A stretch of DNA of 64,000 nt from Cydia pomonella. Its lineage: Eukaryota > Arthropoda > Insecta > Lepidoptera > Tortricidae. Below are positions 20,729 to 32,002 of the stretch, piece by piece. Every line of letters begins with the position of its first letter. Position 1 is the stretch's first letter. The notes beneath the pieces are model-generated. The model worked only from the letters and a program-made list of their open reading frames with translations. It was not told the origin of the DNA and did not search any database. Position numbers and translations under genes: made by a program. The stretch lies in contig NC_084708.1 of NCBI RefSeq assembly GCF_033807575.1, positions 1,054,001 to 1,118,000 of the forward strand, in the 5' to 3' direction.

Positions 20729-21368
20729 ATTGTGATTTCCATTTACCTCCTTCTCTATATCCCTACAAAATATCTATCAAAAAAATAAAATTAAAATTTT
20801 CTTTTGAAAAATGAAACCATTCCATCAGTATTTTCTTATGACGTTGTCACGTTCAACTATCGTCAGTAAACCGACTTTACAGACAACCTTTTTTTTTATA
20901 GTGACGCGGCAGCCCTTAATTTGCATGCGTTTTGTTGCAACACTGCTAGGGATTCACCGAGGTTGCTTATTACCTATGTTCCTCCTGATTGTTTATTACT
21001 CTGACTGTTATTAACTTAATAATACAATTATTAAGTTCATATTGTTCAAGTATAACTATTTTATATAAAGTATAACTATTTAGTATAATTTAAGGAATTA
21101 AATATAAAATAAATAAAATAAATAAAATAAATAAATAAATATCTGGGAGGCCGAGCTCATCATTATCATTTTTGACGTTTTTGTGAATCAACTTCTTCTT
21201 AGTCGTATACTCTTGTCAGGGTAGTCGTGGTCATTGTGGTCGTTGTACGGCTTTTTCCGCTGTTTCCCGCCATGCTTCTCTATTTGAACAGAGAACACAG
21301 ACACCACAGGTTGAATCAACACAGTTCGCTTATTCATTATTTTCATGTTTATCATTTTATTCTATTTC

Positions 21369-21552
21369 TTTTTTTTTTTATACTACGTCGGTGGCAAACA
21401 AGCATACGGCCTGCCTGATGGTAAGCAGTATCCGTAGCCTATGTACGCCTGCAACTCTAGAGGAGTTACATGCGCGTTGCCGACCCTAACCCCCTCCCAC
21501 CCTCGTTGAGCTCTGGCAACCTTACTCACCGGCAGGAACACAACACTATGAG
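21369..21552 (-). mobile_element. SINE-B fragment
   Basis: It begins TACTACGTCGGTGGCAAACA and runs to AACACAACACTATGAGTC, matching the 3' half of the family, then abuts a SINE-C copy directly. Confidence 0.75.
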
Positions 21553-21560
21553 TCCTATAG

Positions 21561-21892
21561 CTTTCCTTCTTCTTCCTCGCGTTGTCCCGGCATATTGCCA
21601 CGGCTCATGGGAGCCTGGGGTCCGCTTGACAACTAATCCCAAGATTTGGCGTAGGCACTAGTTTTTACGAAAGCGACTGCCATCTGACCTTCTAACCCAG
21701 AGGGTAAACTAGGCCTGGTTGGGATTAGTCCGGTTTCCTCACGATGTTTTCCTTCACCGAAAAGCGACTGGTAAATATCAAATGATGTTTCGTACATAAG
21801 TTCCGAAAAACTCATTGGTACGAGCCGGGGTTTGAACCCGCGACCTCCGGATTGCAAGTCGCACACTCTTACCGCTAGGCCATCAGCGCTTC
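21561..21892 (-). mobile_element. SINE-C, full-length, tRNA-derived
   Basis: On the minus strand the head reads GATGGCCTAGCGGTAAGAGT (A-box-like) and GCGGGTTCAAACCCCGGC (B-box-like), then CGTACCAATGAG, GTGAAGGAAAACATCGTGAG, GGGTTAGAAGGTCAGATGGC and GCCGGGACAACGCGAGGAAG. This is a classic tRNA-headed SINE. Fragments lie at 9712, 52849 and 57482. Confidence 0.85.
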
Positions 21893-22400
21893 TTATTCTA
21901 TTTCCTATAGCTTTATTATTACTTAATTTTACAGCGAATTAGAAAAAAAAAAAAAATTATAATTTTTTATTTTATTGTATCTCCATTAATCAGCCATTAA
22001 TATCAAATATCATAAAAATATGACCTCTAGAGTTACTTTTCCTTCACATTATCATCATAATAACTAGTGGCTTTCAATTTGTAGCATAAATATAGCACAT
22101 TTCTACTCAAATCGCGATTTTATCTCGGTAATATATGCAGTAAACTTGACTGTGAGTGTGAACTCATAATAATTACTGTTACGAATGTTTGGTCACGGTT
22201 AAATTATGGTCAGTATTTTAACTGTTACTAGTTGGCAAAACCAAATATACGAGTAGGTAGCTAAAGAAAGTACGCTTAGCACGAGGAATTTTGTACATTG
22301 GCTTGCCTGTTATTATCTCTGTCACACGCGCGTGATTATATTGCCAATTATATTGCTGTCTCGCCCATTATGCCGGCTGTCCATATCACCGTGCGATCAC

Positions 22401-22563
22401 CCTAGAGTCAGACTAAGCTAAGTTGTCAACGATTTTGATAGCCCAGCCTATTATGGAAGTGTTAAGTAAGAGTCATAAGTTCATAGAAGTTTGACGTTTA
22501 AAATAACACTTTCACTGTCAGGGCTGTCAAAACCGCTGCCAACTTATCGTGGTCTGAATCTAG
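22401..22563. repeat. MITE, AGTCAGACTAAG family
   Basis: The ends CTAGAGTCAGACTAAGCTAA and ACTTATCGTGGTCTGAATCTAG pair imperfectly, and inner GATTTTGATAGCCCAGCC pairs with GGGCTGTCAAAACCG. A related copy is at 27986-28125. Confidence 0.65.
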
Positions 22564-22686
22564 ATGTTTTCTTTATGATTTGATGGTGAACAAAATACAA
22601 TCTCCTGTCAACATTACCATGCCAAACATTGCGTCGCTTAAAAAAGTTGTGGTTGTCTATCAAATAGTGGTTTACGTTACCCATAA

Positions 22687-22775
22687 AATAACTGGTAGAG
22701 AATGCCGAGCGGCATTAAGTCTGCCTTTTGTCACTGTATATGTATTTACTGTCCAATAAAGTTTAAATAAATAAA
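22687..22775 (+). mobile_element. Retroposon 3' tail
   Basis: ACTGGTAGAGAATGCC, GGCATTAAGTCTGCCTTTTG and CAATAAAGTTTAAATAAATA, the same tail as at 5648-5736. Confidence 0.6.
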
Positions 22776-23233
22776 ATAACAATCGTCCATGTACATGCTA
22801 GTGGTTAAGCCAGCTAACATATAGGTAATATTATTTCCACGCTAATCGCATGATTCTAGCATATAAATTAAATATATTGGCTTGTGTCGGTATTCTTAGT
22901 CTCCTTGAAATTAAACACGAAACGATGCTTACTTTTTCCTTTAGTTCAATGTACTGTAATTAATAATTTTATTGTTATAATAGCCCATTATTACTGTTTT
23001 AGGCATGTAACGCACTTGATCTCAACTTTGCCTGCGTGCATAACAGTCATAACAAACTCTAAACTCATTCAATTTTGTACTATATTCCCGTGGAATAAGT
23101 TTCAAATTCAAACTGGTTCTTCCAATTCTTATGTATGGTAAACGGTGAACGTCAAAATGATGAGCAATGGGAAACTAGCAAGTACGGTTAATAATTGAAA
23201 TCTTTGGCACCAAGTACCGTGACTTCTTTCTTT

Positions 23234-23774
23234 AACGGTAACACTACGGAAGGTGGATATAAGGAACGAAATCTCCATGTACCAAAAAGTGTCATCAAAA
23301 AACTTTAAATAGGTGGCGCTACAATACCTAGAGTACTTGAACAAAAAAATCAAATCATAGACAGCGCAATTCACTCCGTCAATAACGCCTAGGTTCTTAG
23401 CTACTCTGGAGAGATTTGGAACTATTATTTATAGCTGACAGCTGAACACTTTTGCAACAGATCTACCATAAGAGATGCCACTCCTCTTAATTCCACACTC
23501 CATAGGGAACACTATGGAAGGTGGAGGTAAGGAATACAATCTCCATAGGCAGAACTGTTGCAAAAGTGTCCAGCTGTCAGCTATAAATACTAGTTCCAAA
23601 TCCCTCCAGAGTAGCGCTAGAGTAGCTAAGAACCTAGGCGTGTGAAGTGCGCTGTCTATGATTTGAATTTTTTCTTCAAATATTCTAGGTATTGTAGCGC
23701 CACCTATTTAAGGTTTTTTGACGGACACTTTTTGGTACATGGAGATTGTATTCCTTACCTCCACCTTCCATAGA
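23234..23774. repeat. Two MITE M1 copies head to head
   Basis: A minus copy (23234-23505) and a plus copy (23512-23774) face each other and pair over most of their 260-bp length. The plus copy has clear terminal repeats CTATGGAAGGTGGAGGTAAG and CTTACCTCCACCTTCCATAG. Shared internal words are CTAAGAACCTAGGCG, TGCGCTGTCTATGATTTGA and TGTAGCGCCACCTATTTAA. Other copies: 34549, 44926 and 58210. The apparent open frames are repeat by-products. Confidence 0.85.
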
Positions 23775-24031
23775 TAACACGTTGAAAGCGATGTATAGTT
23801 GTCGGCAACGCATATTGCAGTAGGTAAACATATGAATGAAGCTATGTATACTGGCTTTAACCCTACACCTTTGACCTGAGACGATTTAACATTGACATTG
23901 AAAACATTGATCATCGGTTTTATAGAAATAGGGAGTTGATTTATGAACGCAAGCTTAAGAATTTTATGATATGGCTGGAAATCTTAAGAGAAATACATGA
24001 TGATAGCGTTCAGAAACCTATTATTGATAAT

Positions 24032-24309
24032 TTAAAAATCGTCTTCCTTCATCGTTTCCTGTTGATTTTCCCGCAATTCAAAGTTTACCGGTACCTCTTC
24101 TTCTAGCTTTTTGGAATTAGAACTCACCTTATTAAGAATAGCAGTAGCCAACAGATCTTCATAGGTGTCATGTGGTGCTTGAGGTTCAGCAGCATATCTC
24201 GCGAGAGCTGGCAACGCCGCAGCCTCTTCAACGACTCTTGCGACCAGTCTCTTCAGCTGCGCGTGAGCATTGCTGGCCGATGGCGCTGCGTCGCGTGTTG
24301 CTGGGAGAT
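24032..24309 (-). CDS. Second exon of a small membrane protein gene
   Basis: The acceptor ATTTTCTTCCCCAG is followed by ATCTCCCAGCAACACG. The G left over from the exon ending at 31361 plus AT makes Asp, so phases match. The frame reads DLPATRDAAPSASNAHAQLK, an Ala-rich helix (VARVVEEAAALPALARYAAE) and ILNKVSSNSKKLEEEVPVNF, ending ETMKEDDF at TAA 24034..24032. With the first exon the protein is 123 residues. A good donor (AAG|GTGAGT at 24127) lies inside the frame; since coding-like sequence continues past it to a stop, I take the exon as terminal but allow an alternative phase-0 splice at 24128. Confidence 0.65.
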
Positions 24310-24391
24310 CTGGGGAAGAAAATATTGTTAAACCAAGAGAAACTACTTTGCTGTGGTTTCTAAGTAGCCTTTGAGTTTTCTTTCCTCTCAT

Positions 24392-25317
24392 TTCGTTATT
24401 TAATTAGAATATTTAGAATTAATCTAATTTCTATATGGCATTGGTAAACACAGATTTGTCTATTCTTTAATGTGTCTAGTTTTAGCTCATAGCGTCGGTT
24501 ATGTGAAAAAAACTATGAACAGACCCACTTTGTTTTGGAATGAATACAGCTCAGCTCAGCTGGAAGAGATCCTATTAGGGATAAGTTCGCCTTTGTACAT
24601 AACATTTTATTTTTGTTTTGTTTTGTCTGTTTTATGTGAAATAAATACATAATACAGACTAAAAAAATAGTATCACTTAAGTATGTATGCTGTGGTTCAT
24701 ATCTTCTTTTAGGATGGAATAAAATTAATCTGCTTACTACTGTAGTGTCATTAACTAGTCCAAATATTCTCAACTATAACATTAAACAAAAACACGTGCC
24801 AAATACAATAACATTCCAATGTTATGACTAAAACACACATACCACGCATGAAATTCCATGCACCATGTTAATTTTACACGTAAAATTCATGGTGAATTAA
24901 AATATTTATACTGTTCAGTTATGAGACTGTTATGACTTTCTGAAACGTTTCCAGGTCAATTCGAATGTACACTACTGGCATCAGAATGATATTTGAATTT
25001 GCTCGTATGCTTTGAGTAATACCGGGTCCCGAAACGTCGGAAGGGAGGAGTCCAAGTGAAAAGTTCGCCTTTGGTGTATTCAATTCCCTTTGTAACTGTT
25101 TCTCGTATTTGTTTTTCTATATACAATAAAGAATATACATACATACATACAAGAAAAGGATTTTTTATTGGTAATCATCTTTCTTATGCTGTAAGTTGTA
25201 ACATTTGTCTAATTAAAGTGCTAAGCAGTATATGATCTCTAAGTACAGCGTTCTCAGATGTGCCTGCAAAGGAACCAGCGCGCGCCGTGCGATGCGCAGC
25301 GCCCGTGGTAAAATCAG
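24392..25317. other. Gap with two degenerate LINE 3' tails
   Basis: About 24541-24660 (GCTCAGCTGGAAGAGATCC, TAAGTTCGCCTTTGTAC, GAAATAAATACATAATA) and 25015-25150 (GTGAAAAGTTCGCCTTTGG, ACAATAAAGAATATACATAC) look like plus-strand non-LTR 3' ends. No exon supported. Confidence 0.4.
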
Positions 25318-25554
25318 GTGCCTAAGAAGCCGATGGTCCCGGGTTCAAATCCTGGTAACGGCATTTATTCGTGAGATGAGCATGGATATTTGTTCCTGAG
25401 TCATGGATGTTTTCTATGTATTTAAGTATTTATAAATATGTATATATTATATATATATCGTTGTCTAAGTACCCGCAACACAAGCCTTATTGAGCTTACT
25501 GTGGGACTTAGTCAATTTGTGTAATAATGTCCTATAATATTTATTTATTTATTT
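25318..25554 (+). mobile_element. SINE-A copy, head partly lost
   Basis: The plus strand reads CCGATGGTCCCGGGTTCAAA, TCCTGGTAACGGCATTTATT, GAGCATGGATATTTGTTCC and ends TGTCCTATAATATTTATT. The A-box end is replaced by unrelated sequence. Confidence 0.75.
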
Positions 25555-25754
25555 ATCGTAGTTTACTTATTTATTATCTGATTTACAAAATTCAAGAAGT
25601 AACGTATATCTTATTTATGTATCTAAATAATTTATATGACATATTTTTTATCTAAGTGGCCGTATTCATTGTGTTTTTTGGGTTTAAAAAAAATCAATCA
25701 AAGTTTCTTTAATTACGAATCGAACCCCTGTATATCATCTTTCAGAAATAGTGA

Positions 25755-26100
25755 TTTATAACTCTACATGTACCTGAGGTTGTCTGTAAGAAATCGCTCG
25801 TTGGCAATAAGACCGCATGTCATCTCCACACACACAGCCTCCCGTCTATCGTAGGGAGGAGATATGGAACCTTGTAGGTTATACTCGTAATACGTATTTA
25901 ATATCATTTTCTGCCATTCGGGCGGAAAACGCCGACTTTGCTCCCGCTGCGCTAAACGAAGTTGCCGCTTTCCGCCTGCGTCGAGCAGAAAAATTATATG
26001 CGCACCACGGGAGGAATCGTAGGACATTCCATCCCACGTGTTTGCCAACTTTACATGCGGCACGCAATGTCCTACTTTTCCTCCCTTGGGACACAAATAA
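25755..26100. other. GC-richer patch with short palindromes, unclassified
   Basis: GGCGGAAAACGCC and GGCGGAAAGCGG-type arms pair around 25930-25977; CGTAGGACATTCC is repeated in inverted form as ATGTCCTAC near 26066. The left edge, GTAAGAAATCGCTCGTTGGC and AATAAGACCGCATG, resembles the LINE tail at 40007-40045. Open frames on both strands exist but show no family motif. Confidence 0.35.
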
Positions 26101-26570
26101 CTATTTATTTACGTAAGTTTTGTGTAGGTATTGTTTCTTTTTTATTGGTCTGCAATAACATAGAGACAGTGAGCATTAGAAAGAGTACCTAATTTGATGC
26201 GCTGCGCTGCGTTATCTTATATTAGATTTAATATTTTCACGACATAGCGTTACGAAAACGATTGTTTTCATTATTCTACAGTGTCTTATGAATATTTTGT
26301 ACAAAGAGTTCAATCATTTTTCTTTTTGCACCGAACTATCACGGAACATTCAAATACGAAGACGAAACTTGATCTCAAATAACTTTTCCTCGAGCGTGCC
26401 AATGTCAACACCATTTCACAAGTCATCAATATGCGCCGAATGCACAGATTTTATCAATTGGTACAGATCTGGAGATAAAATCACATATTGCGTGTAAGCG
26501 GTGAGGTAAATGAGGTAATAGGTAATAGTTGTTAAGATACCTAATGTGTAACATATACTTTACAAACTAA

Positions 26571-26703
26571 GCACTACATAGAAAACACTCATGCCTCAGG
26601 AAGTTCATCACACAAATAAATGCCCTTACCGGGATTCCAAACCGGGACCATCGGCTTCATAGGCAGGGTCACTAGGTCACTACCCACTAGGCCAGACCGG
26701 TTG
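26571..26703 (-). mobile_element. SINE-A fragment
   Basis: ACATAGAAAACACTCATGCC, AAATAAATGCCCTTACCGGG and CCACTAGGCCAGACCGG in family order, with a small deletion after CTCAGG. Confidence 0.7.
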
Positions 26704-26825
26704 TCAGAGATAATGGACTTAGTTTTGAAATATGTTAAGATTAAGTCTTCTTATAAGTGGCAAGATGTGTTTAAGTCCCAGCACCGCACATATGCTTGTA
26801 GATATTAAATAGGTACCTATAGTAT

Positions 26826-27060
26826 GGATGGTCATCATCAGGCTAACAGCCTCCTGTCGGCTACTGCTGAGCATAGGCTTCATGTACGGCACTTATCCCC
26901 GTCCTGGGCTAAATCTCGTCGGGATAAGGCGCTCCTTTCATCAGAAAGCGGCCACCAATCCGTTAACACCTGTTTTTGTGTCTACCTGCCATCACCTGCC
27001 TGTCACCAAACATGTCTCGGATTGTACCGCCCAGTCTTACATACACTTAAGACCAAACCG
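26826..27060 (-). mobile_element. Probable RTE-type LINE 3' region
   Basis: GTCATCATCAGGCTAACAGC, GGCTACTGCTGAGCATAGGC and GGGATAAGGCGCTCC. The complement of CTGCTGAGCATAGGC corresponds to the GCCTATGCTCAGCAGTGGGC end of the RTE-like fragment at 28287-28580. Confidence 0.5.
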
Positions 27061-27985
27061 AAGATTCAACCTTTTATAATTTTAGGTCATTAGATAGCCA
27101 TTTGTGCCAAATAGTTTTCTGAGGTAGTATCCAAATCTTAACTGCCTTCCTTAATTTGAGGCCCAAATATCCAAACAAGACTTTTGGTAATGGCTTGAAT
27201 GGTTTTATATGACAATAAGCATTTGAATTGTAACTTTTGTTGCTATATTTAACTAGTAAAACCAACAAATGTACTCGTAGCTCTTTCAGTAAGGACGGCT
27301 ACTCGATACCATTCGTGTGTGCTATTTGCATGCCATTAATTCTCAATGAAACGATCTTTTGCTTCATTATATGGGCCATTAGATGTGAAGATTTTTTAAC
27401 CTGTGCAAGTGATAATAATGACATAAATGGGACGTTTATTGATGCATAATGTTATGGTAGGTACGCTATTCAAGACTATTTGGTACATTTGGTAAAAATA
27501 TCTGAAGAGTCTAAGGCAAAAACGACGACTTGATTTGATCTGATTTATTTATTTTCATAATGATAAATTACTGTATAAATTATTCTTATGTTAATCTATA
27601 TGAATTTACATTATGATCGTCAATGATTTGGCATGCAAACATATAATTATAAAACGCCAATAATAATTATCCAAAAAACAAATCAAATTCGAAATTACCG
27701 TCAAATTAAAAACTAAGAAACAAAGGAAACAGGAAACTAAAAAGAAATAATGGAATGCATGTCAAACTAAATATCTAGTAGATATCACATAATGATCGTT
27801 ATTAAAACTAAGAGCAGTAATAATTTAATAATAGTCTAGAACAAATGTCATCTAAAATCAATTTTACATAAATTATAATGTTAAACAGTCATTATAATTT
27901 TAATTCCATGTATTCCATTGTTTCATCCACCGAATATAATGGGTTTTCCAATAAAAAAATCCGTTCTTGTTTTTTAATTGATATA
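27061..27985. other. AT-rich gap without supported gene
   Basis: No splice-bounded exon or repeat end recognised; presumed intron. Confidence 0.4.
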
Positions 27986-28125
27986 TGTAGAGTGATAAGA
28001 TGGCAGCGATTTTGATAGCCAGCAAATGTTATTTTTAACGTCAAACATCTATAAAATTATGACGTTTACTTCCCTTGCACGCTGGGCTATGAAATCGCTG
28101 CCAACTTGGCCTGGTCTGCCTTTAA
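27986..28125. repeat. MITE related to the 22401 copy
   Basis: TAGAGTGATAAGATGGCAGC, GATTTTGATAGCC and the partner GGGCTATGAAATCGCTGCC, AACTTGGCCTGGTCTGCC. It is followed at 28130 by CGCCTGATGGTAAGCAGTCC, a fragment of another dispersed repeat. Confidence 0.55.
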
Positions 28126-28286
28126 ACGACAAATCGCCTGATGGTAAGCAGTCCGGGAATGCAGCGGGCAACAGTTCGTCTGGATACGGACCCCAAAACT
28201 TCAAGACTATACTATTTTTGCCGGCAGCAAAGCACTTGCAATCCTTCTGCAATGCAGATGTCCATGGGCGACGATAATTGATTATC

Positions 28287-28580
28287 ACCAAGCACCAAGG
28301 TGTCAGACGTCGGACACGTCACTACCAAATTAAAATGGAGCTGGGCGGGACATTTTGCCAGTCAGAGTGATGGGCCAAAATGCTAACGGAATGGTGGTCG
28401 CTTTCAGACGAAAGGAGTGCCTGGCGTCCGTTGGCTCGTTGGGTGGACGACATTCGGAAGACTGCGGGTCACTTCTGGATGAGATTGGCTCGGGACCAGG
28501 ATAAGTGGCGTACTAGAAGAGAGGCCTATGCTCAGCAGTGGGCGATAAAAGGCTGATATGATGATGATGATGATGAATTG
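28287..28580 (+). mobile_element. RTE-like LINE C-terminus and 3' end
   Basis: The plus strand encodes, with frame breaks, WSWAGHFAS, then RPLARWVDDIRKTAGHFWMR, LARDQDKWRTRREAYAQQWA and a stop, followed directly by a (TGATGA)n tail. The W-x-R-L-A-x-D-x-x-x-W-x-x-x-x-E-A-Y pattern and TGA-repeat tail are typical of RTE-clade elements. Confidence 0.75.
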
Positions 28581-28599
28581 ATTATCATTGGGTAATTCG

Positions 28600-30033
28600 T
28601 GTGCTCCTTTACCTCCTATATATATTTTTTAATAATAAAATAGTCTAAATTAAAGAGTAATTCCTAAAAATCATTGTCAAAATGTAAATCGCAGACTTCC
28701 GCTAGTCACAAGACATGTCACCAATGTCACCCAACCAGAAGTTAACCTTTCAACTGAGGCTGAGGTCGACAATAAATTTCAATAATTATACATTCCAGCA
28801 AAAACACTAGACATAAACACTTCGTAAACTAATAATTTAAAACTGACCTTGTTAAAAACCTCAACGTTTTTTAACTTGATCTTCAGTTTTTAAGAATCCC
28901 CGGCAAGCTTGCCCCAATTTAACCTTCCCATACAAACGGAATTTCGTTCTCATTTTGAAACTGCGTGTTGGATTGTAATGAAACTAGGCACATACAATGA
29001 TATGAGGTATATTTAGTCCTGTAATTAGTTTATATAACTCCAGTTTGAAAAACCAACGAAATGGGTCAAAAACAAGTTTTGTGTGAAATACTAAAAGTTC
29101 GTTGTATTTTTAAAACCATATTATCTGTAGCTAAATGTATTACGGGACTAGATAGATATAGAGTTATTAAGAACTGGTAGTATGTACTATTTTAATTTTC
29201 TCTAAATTTTTTGGCTTTGGTTTTTTATTAATAAAAAAACTGGCGTGTGTACCTACACCAATTCTTGGGATTTATGACGAAGCCGACGTTAGACTCCCAG
29301 AGCTGAGGCAAAACCGGGCCATCGCTTGGAAGACGATGATGAGGTAATCCGAATCATAAAATCGTTTGTATTTGTTTAAGAATCTACGCTTATATTTTTA
29401 GCCTTCTATGTGCATATTTAAAGCTAATATTTTTCTATATTTTACCCGCCATTTATATTTGACCATACGGCAATCTAATATTTTAAGGTAAAAACAATCT
29501 TCAAAACAAACCTGGTTTGAAGATATTCTAATAATCTAGGGATTCAGTATTTTCCAAAGAGTATCGTTTTTTAGGGACCCGTAAAATATCGCCATGTAAG
29601 TACGTTTGTCTGTCCGTCTGTCCATCCGAGGCTTTGCTCAATAAAACAGCAATAACAATAAAAATGTGTCAGTGTTCATAAAAGGTTTTTGTTGAATTAA
29701 ATTCATCTTGGTTATTTCTTGTAACTACATTTCAGAAAAAATTACAGATATAGCAGGAAGTTCTAGTCTAGAACCTAACATATTGTAAAATTATCCGAAA
29801 ACCATTTAACTTTCAACCAGCAGGAACTACTTTTTAAAATAAACGAGTAACCCTTACACCTACTGGTTTAACCATTTCTGGCGCCATGACTACTTTTCAA
29901 ACAAGGTCAATACAGATTTAATATTTCGTTCACTTGTTAAAATTATATAATTGAGTGACATTTATGTGTCAAGGCATATTTACAGCTAATTAATTAATAC
30001 TATTAGTTGTAATGGTATAGCGATAGTGGAGCT
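28600..30033. other. Gap without supported gene
   Basis: AT-rich. GTTTGTCTGTCCGTCTGTCC near 29606 hints at a further dispersed repeat edge. The 28900-29190 stretch looks unique. No exon supported. Confidence 0.4.
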
Positions 30034-30487
30034 ACACTCTTAAGAGGCTGTCAATACCTAAAGCGCGCACACTGTCTATTTGTATCGGAGTAAATGAGAA
30101 AGGACTGTCGCATGTTACTGGGCCTGGGCAAGGGAATAATAAGAAAATTATTTAAATAAAAAAAAGTGGATTATTAGTGTAATATTTTACACAATAGCGG
30201 TTTAGATATAAATGTTTTGAAATTGTGATTTTAATTGCAGACCCATAAGTCAAAACAATAAAGACATAAAACCGTTTAATTGTGATTTTAAGACCAAGCT
30301 TTGCAATTATTTTCTATCGAGCCGATTTCGTTCAATCATGTATCGAGCACAACCACGGTCTTTGAAATATAATTAATATGAACATATATTTTTCTTACTT
30401 GACTAAAACAAATAGTCTTTCTTAAAAAACTGTTTAAGTAACATCAATTTCAAGGACATTGGGTGTTGACAGCCCCTTAAGAGTGCT
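30034..30487. repeat. MITE with CTCTTAAG-type ends
   Basis: The ends ACACTCTTAAGAGGCTGTCA and TGACAGCCCCTTAAGAGTGC are inverted repeats about 450 bp apart. The AT-rich interior has no coding sequence. Confidence 0.65.
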
Positions 30488-30534
30488 TAGATGATAGGAT
30501 CGTACAGACATACGTGCGTCCATTAGGGACAGAA

Positions 30535-30640
30535 GGCCTACCGCGAACCACGTTCGACGAGTTGCCTCCCTGTCATACTTCCGTACTAATTTACAAGTGC
30601 GATAGAGAGGCAAAACGTCGAACGTGGTTCGCGGTAGGCC
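30535..30640. repeat. Perfect 25-bp inverted repeat MITE
   Basis: GGCCTACCGCGAACCACGTT at 30535 and AACGTGGTTCGCGGTAGGCC ending at 30640 are exact complements; with the next five bases on each side the match is 25 bp. The interior carries GATAGAGAGGCA, also seen in the foldback at 5490. Confidence 0.8.
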
Positions 30641-30829
30641 CTCTGAACATACGCAATGTGACAAAATTAAAAACACGTTTTAACATCCCTGACAACATAC
30701 CAAAAACAACGTACGTAATTTGGTCAGGTTCATTGGTACCCACCATAAAAAAACGGTGGGCAACAAAAAACGTCTACGTTACTTAGGACTTTTAGAAGTA
30801 GGCAGAATCACTTCAAAGGTTCACTCTTT

Positions 30830-31345
30830 TTAGTTTTTCGTGAATAATTTGTAAAGTGTGACTTATAGCAAAAAAAAAAAAATAATATTCGTAAATAATT
30901 TCTATCTACTATAAGAAACAATGTGGAACACTTTTCGTTAGGATTAATATCTAAAAAGATATTAACGCGAGAAAGTAAATTATAATTAATTTTAAAGTTC
31001 CTTTTTTAGTTTTTCGAAAAGAAATCGGAAACGGTGGCCCATATAACAGGTTCTGATACATAAATAATGTGTATTAAATTTTCTACAAAAAAAATTTAAC
31101 ACTTCTTCAGGATCAATATTTAAAAAGATATTAAAGGGGGACATTTAATTACAATCAATTCACCTATTTTTTAGTTTTTCATAAATAAGTCGTAAACAGT
31201 GGCCCATTGCAAAAAAAAACATAAATAATTAAAATAAAATGTACTACAAATAAGACTCTTTACACTTATTCCCTAGGATCAATATTTAATGAGATATTAA
31301 AGGGCGAAAATTAATTATAACCAATTTCCCGGTCCTTTTTACTTT
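30830..31345. repeat. Three diverged tandem units of about 165-178 bp
   Basis: AGTTTTTCGTGAATAA (30831), AGTTTTTCGAAAAG (31009) and AGTTTTTCATAAATAAG (31171) start units that each also carry a GGATNAATATNTAAAAAGAT-like block (about 30940, 31108 and 31275). The array ends just past the donor of the exon 31454..31361. Confidence 0.65.
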
Positions 31346-31360
31346 ATTTTAACAACTTAC

Positions 31361-31454
31361 CCAAAATCTCCTCCAGCCAGTAGCACGAAACGTAGAGGAA
31401 TATAGCAACCCCCAGCCAGAAGCCGAGCAGCAACACAGCGAGGTATTCCCACAT
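31361..31454 (-). CDS. First coding exon of a small membrane protein
   Basis: ATG at 31454 follows an in-frame TAA two codons upstream in a good context (AAACAATG). It opens MWEYLAVLLLGFWLGVAIFL followed by YVSCYWLEEIL and the donor GG|GTAAGT. Residues 5-26 form a strongly hydrophobic segment, a signal anchor or signal peptide. The exon ends one base into a codon completed by the exon at 24309. The intron of 7.05 kb holds only repeats. Family unknown; by size and layout this is a single-pass protein with a cytosolic or lumenal Ala/Glu-rich tail. Confidence 0.72.
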
Positions 31455-31620
31455 TGTTTATCGGTTATCGCATCACTGACACTTGTGTCGGATTTGTCGT
31501 TTATCGCGTCACTAATATTTATCGCAGCCGCACTTTGAGGTAGTCCCGCATTGTCGACAGTCACTTGTTTTTTTGCATCACTGTTTGTAATTTTGATTTA
31601 CGTTACTATTTTGAATATTA
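31455..31620 (-). promoter_or_regulatory. 5' flank with GATAA motifs
   Basis: Upstream of the ATG at 31454 the minus strand carries GCGATAACCGATAAAC and GCGATAAATATTAGTGACGC, GCGATAAACGAC, i.e. four GATAA cores within about 80 bases. The first exon at 16036 has similar motifs. Inferred 5' UTR or promoter; no TATA box identified. Confidence 0.35.
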
Positions 31621-31719
31621 TTTTTGTTTTAAAATTATTGTTGTCATGTTGGTTGGCTGTGGTTATTTCAAAGTAATGTGGTATGAGTTTTAAACTTATG
31701 TTTCGGGATTTGAAGTATT

Positions 31720-31900
31720 TTTATCACTACACTTTATAAAACAAAGTCCCCCGCCGCTTCTGTCTGTGTGTATGTATGTTCACGATAAACTCGAAAACTA
31801 CTGAACGAATTTCCATGCGGTTTCGACCTATCAAGAGAGTGATTATTATTCTTATATCATGTGTTAAGGTTTTGTGTAATTCGTACGAAGGCTGGTCGCT
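31720..31900 (+). mobile_element. Helitron-like 3' end
   Basis: TTTATAAAACAAAGTCCCCC, CTCGAAAACTACTGAACG and AAGGTTTTGTGTAATTCG end in a short hairpin-like stretch and GGTCGCTAGT. A CTAG terminus after a GC hairpin is the hallmark of Helitron 3' ends; no target duplication is seen, as expected. Confidence 0.55.
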
Positions 31901-32002
31901 AGTAAAAAATAAAATATGTATAATTAAGGATTTGCAAAATATGGCTAAACATGTCGGACTTTTTCTAATATAGGTACTTAATGGTGGAAAATGTTTACTG
32001 TA

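Noticed and set aside
21815..21892. tRNA-like sequence with anticodon-arm-like pairing
   Set aside because: It is the head of SINE-C followed by the SINE body; treated as pol III-derived repeat, not a tRNA gene.
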